From assembly GCA_945863825.1 (NCBI GenBank), contig CAMBBY010000113.1:1-5689 (forward strand): a DNA stretch of 5,689 nt, in the 5' to 3' direction. Position 1 is the first letter of the stretch. The number at the start of each line of letters is the position of its first letter. The stretch is from an uncultured Prevotella sp. (GTDB taxonomy: Bacteria > Bacteroidota > Bacteroidia > Bacteroidales > Bacteroidaceae). The notes under the pieces are model-generated. The model had not been told where the DNA came from. It saw nothing but the letters and a program-made list of their open reading frames with translations, and did not search any database. The translations under genes were made by a program, and so were the position numbers. Positions 3,959 through 5,689 of this stretch are shown piece after piece.

Positions 3959-5612
3959 TTACTTTCTTGTATTTTTGATTGCTTGCTGTAGGATTATCTG
4001 GATTAGTCATCTGCAAATACCCTGCTGCAACAAGGGATGTGATGTAACGCTCACGGTTCTTTGTCTGATTGGATAAACCAAGGCGTTCCATGATCTCTGC
4101 GGTGGTTCGAGGAACTGAACAGAAATTGACTATATCCCTTTGCTTATTAGACAATGACACTTTTTTAGTGTCAGAGTGTCTAAGTTGAGTGTCTAAGTTG
4201 GTGTTAGAGTGTCTAAGTCTGGTATCTAAGTCAGTGCCAGAGTGTCTAAGTCGAGTGTCAGAGTCTTGGACTTGGTTACTTTTTTCCTCGACTTCGTTAC
4301 TTTTTTGTTCGACTTGGTTACCGACTTGGTTACTTTTCCCCTCGACTTGGTTACTTTTTTTCTCGACTTCGTTACTTTCTCCTCTCCAAACCGTGATGAC
4401 AAATTCCTGCGCCTTGTCATTATTCATAAACGTGACATTAACATCTTCATCAAGAGCACGAGTGATGCCGCTACCTACACCAGTGTATGGCAGCAAGTAT
4501 ATAGCATTATTAAAAAGGAACATATTGCGAGGCATGGATGTTCCTGCCTTGATATCCTCAATAGTAAGTCCATTAGGCAATGCACCAGGACTGTGAATCT
4601 CAACACGATTGTCGAAAATGAAAATGCGAACAGGGGCTTTCATGTTCAACGAGCGATGTACAAGGCTGTTTACTGTGAACTCAACCAAACTGGTATAAGG
4701 TATTTCCAACTTACCCATGCTGTTGAATTCATCTCCCACCTGCACATTATGCAGATTACGAGTGAAGAAATCCATGATAGTGTCATACTGATGAAGCAGA
4801 TTTCCCTCCATATCTGCATCATTCACCTTGTCACGGAAGACCTTGCTGCCGATGCTGTTGCCAGCAAAACAGATGCACTTGGCTGTCATCATTGGCATCC
4901 AGCGTTGGGTGTATTTGCCAAACAGAAGCATGGCAGCAACTGTCAGTGTACCATCAGGACGGATAAATCGCAGATTGCGAAGTATCTTCTCACAGTCATG
5001 GCCTTTAGCTATGGCAGAGCATATCGCATCAAGTGATGCTTCATTAAAAGCGTCACCTGTCAAGCCTTTCTTTTCCAAAACTCTCTCAAAACGGTTGCCA
5101 AGAAACTGCTTGATAGTCGTTGCATCAAGGTCGTTGACTGTTGCATCCCTAACACCTGCCTCGTCTGGTGCAAAACTACCGCAGTCGGTCATCATTTCTG
5201 CAAGTTCAGCATTATCGAACACTTTACGCTTGTCGGCACCATTCTTCACCCATACGATTCCCTTGTTGTCATGATAAGGCTTGTTGAGTCCTTCCTTCAC
5301 AGTAGCAACAACCAAGTTGCCATCCTCAACTTCAACAGTATCTATCTTAATCAGAATGGATGGCACTACGTTTTCTGAAGCGATGTCACTCAACAAGTTG
5401 GTTGTTTCTTGTACCTCAGAATACGACAAGGCATTGATTTCTCCAGTCTTATCCTTTATACCAACTACCAACTTGCCGCCCTGTGAATTACTGAACGCCA
5501 CTAACTCACAGGCAATATCATATTTGTCGAGAATGCGTTCCTTGAACTGCATCCCCGACACCTCACCAGCCTTTATCTGTTTCAATATATCGTCCATCAT
5601 TCTTTGATACAT
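3948..5612 (-). CDS. Schlafen/AlbA_2-domain ATP-binding protein with RecG-like ATPase-fold domain, repeat linker and winged-helix-like tail
   Basis: This 554-aa protein has an AlbA_2 (Schlafen-type, divergent AAA-4) domain at about residues 14-135: MQFKERI near the start, AFSNSQGGKLVVGIKD at 39-54 and a WVKNGADKRKV end. A helical middle (about 155-295) follows, then a HATPase_c_4-like, RecG-related domain at about 300-410 with the N-box EFTVNSLVHR (E311, N315), D334 in FDNRVEIHSPG, and GVGSGI at 378-383. Residues 413-482 are tandem repeats. The final 70 residues (TTAEIMERLGLSNQTKNRERYITSLVAAGYL) look like a winged helix. Family members are often annotated as ATP-binding or putative transcriptional regulators; some related AlbA_2 proteins act in phage defence or as tRNA/DNA-binding factors. 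The ATG at 5612 overlaps the upstream HTH gene by 16 nt; an ATG at 5600 would give the classic ATGA coupling and is an equally good start. Exact role unknown. Confidence 0.85.
   Translation of the reverse strand: MYQRMMDDILKQIKAGEVSGMQFKERILDKYDIACELVAFSNSQGGKLVVGIKDKTGEINALSYSEVQETTNLLSDIASENVVPSILIKIDTVEVEDGNLVVATVKEGLNKPYHDNKGIVWVKNGADKRKVFDNAELAEMMTDCGSFAPDEAGVRDATVNDLDATTIKQFLGNRFERVLEKKGLTGDAFNEASLDAICSAIAKGHDCEKILRNLRFIRPDGTLTVAAMLLFGKYTQRWMPMMTAKCICFAGNSIGSKVFRDKVNDADMEGNLLHQYDTIMDFFTRNLHNVQVGDEFNSMGKLEIPYTSLVEFTVNSLVHRSLNMKAPVRIFIFDNRVEIHSPGALPNGLTIEDIKAGTSMPRNMFLFNNAIYLLPYTGVGSGITRALDEDVNVTFMNNDKAQEFVITVWRGESNEVEKKSNQVEGKSNQVGNQVEQKSNEVEEKSNQVQDSDTRLRHSGTDLDTRLRHSNTNLDTQLRHSDTKKVSLSNKQRDIVNFCSVPRTTAEIMERLGLSNQTKNRERYITSLVAAGYLQMTNPDNPTASNQKYKKVNKR
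4167..4259 (-). repeat. 33-nt in-frame tandem repeat, about three units
   Basis: Within the AlbA_2 gene, three 11-residue units of the form LDTRLRHSxTx (residues about 452-482) are encoded by 33-nt repeats; on the plus strand the core GAGTGTCTAAGT recurs. Units differ at several bases, so the array is not freshly expanded. The product is a basic/polar linker before the C-terminal winged-helix-like domain. Unit number may vary between strains without frameshift because the period is a multiple of three. Confidence 0.8.
4269..4376 (-). repeat. 21-nt in-frame tandem repeat encoding SN(E/Q)VExK heptads
   Basis: Residues about 413-448 of the AlbA_2 protein consist of heptads SNEVEKK, SNQVEGK, SNQV-G, NQVEQK, SNEVEEK and SNQV, one unit being shortened. 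The DNA repeats a core of GTTACTTTT and CGACTTGGTTA on the plus strand. Val every seven residues with charged and polar neighbours suggests a short helical or coiled-coil segment. It directly adjoins the unrelated 33-nt repeat. Confidence 0.85.
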
Positions 5613-5689
5613 TCTTTGTTCAACAAATCGTTTACATCCACTTTTAGCAAATCAGAAATCCGTATTAAGGTTTCCAAGTCTGGTTGGCA
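5597..5689 (-). CDS. C-terminal end of an XRE-type helix-turn-helix regulator, cut by window edge
   Basis: The last 30 residues of a protein enter from the right edge and end at TGA 5599-5597. QPDLETLIRISDLLKVDVND followed by LLNKE is the pattern at helices 4-5 of Cro/CI (XRE) helix-turn-helix domains (pattern x-P-x-L-E-T-L-I-x-I-S-x-L-L-x-V), so this is probably a small DNA-binding regulator whose recognition helix lies outside the window. It overlaps the AlbA_2 gene by 16 nt, or by the 4-nt ATGA if that gene starts at 5600, implying translational coupling and a joint operon. The regulator probably controls its own operon, as is common for XRE genes placed first, but no operator is in view. 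Confidence 0.8.
   Translation of the reverse strand, partial: CQPDLETLIRISDLLKVDVNDLLNKECIKE

Noticed and set aside
4167..4376. Possible CRISPR array from regularly repeated units
   Set aside because: The units are contiguous, in frame and without unique spacers; they are coding tandem repeats.
4189..4596. Plus-strand ORF rich in Ser/Leu/Trp over the repeat region
   Set aside because: It is the reverse reading of the 21- and 33-nt repeats; the low-complexity protein has no independent support.
4242..5036. Long plus-strand ORF (264 codons) opposite the AlbA_2 gene
   Set aside because: It is antisense to a gene with clear domains, its translation shows no domain, and its start is a by-product of the tandem repeats.

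Overview
The window looks like chromosomal DNA of a Bacteroidota bacterium, most probably Prevotella/Segatella or a close relative. Supporting signs: a PorX-type response regulator/PglZ protein next to tsaE, a split LysO-type exporter gene, a textbook Bacteroidota promoter (TTTG, 20-nt spacer, TATCTTTG), mostly no Shine-Dalgarno sequences, and moderately AT-rich DNA. The genus is an inference from protein style, not from a search.

Layout. Positions 1-2386 look like conserved core. The first 48 codons of a LysO-family gene run leftward off the window. A divergent intergenic region follows, with a candidate promoter and a 10-bp direct repeat. Then come porX (378-1946, +) and tsaE (1976-2386, +), spaced like one operon. 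The tsaE reading frame carries an in-frame TAA at 2024-2026, so only a shortened form starting at 2039 can be made directly. Positions 2387-2760 hold no intact gene. They contain three hairpins, a short coding tail resembling the C-terminus of Rpn-family nucleases/transposases, and copy 1 of a dispersed hairpin repeat.

Positions 2761-5689 look accessory, and every gene is on the minus strand. Two small unknown genes (76 and 175 aa, 7 nt apart) form an operon with a near-perfect promoter and a palindrome-rich leader. Upstream of them, 3590-3947 holds a small ORF, copy 2 of the dispersed repeat and a gene fragment. Next is a 554-aa Schlafen/AlbA_2 plus RecG-like ATPase-fold protein with two families of tandem repeats before a C-terminal DNA-binding-like segment. 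It is translationally coupled to the tail of an XRE-type helix-turn-helix regulator at the right edge.

How it fits together: porX and tsaE are probably co-transcribed housekeeping and regulatory genes. The right half resembles a small variable locus in which a HTH regulator and an AlbA_2 ATPase form one unit and the 76/175-aa pair another. The most noteworthy items are the tsaE nonsense codon, the two-copy repeat whose stem shows compensatory changes, and the uncharacterised 76/175-aa operon with its structured leader.
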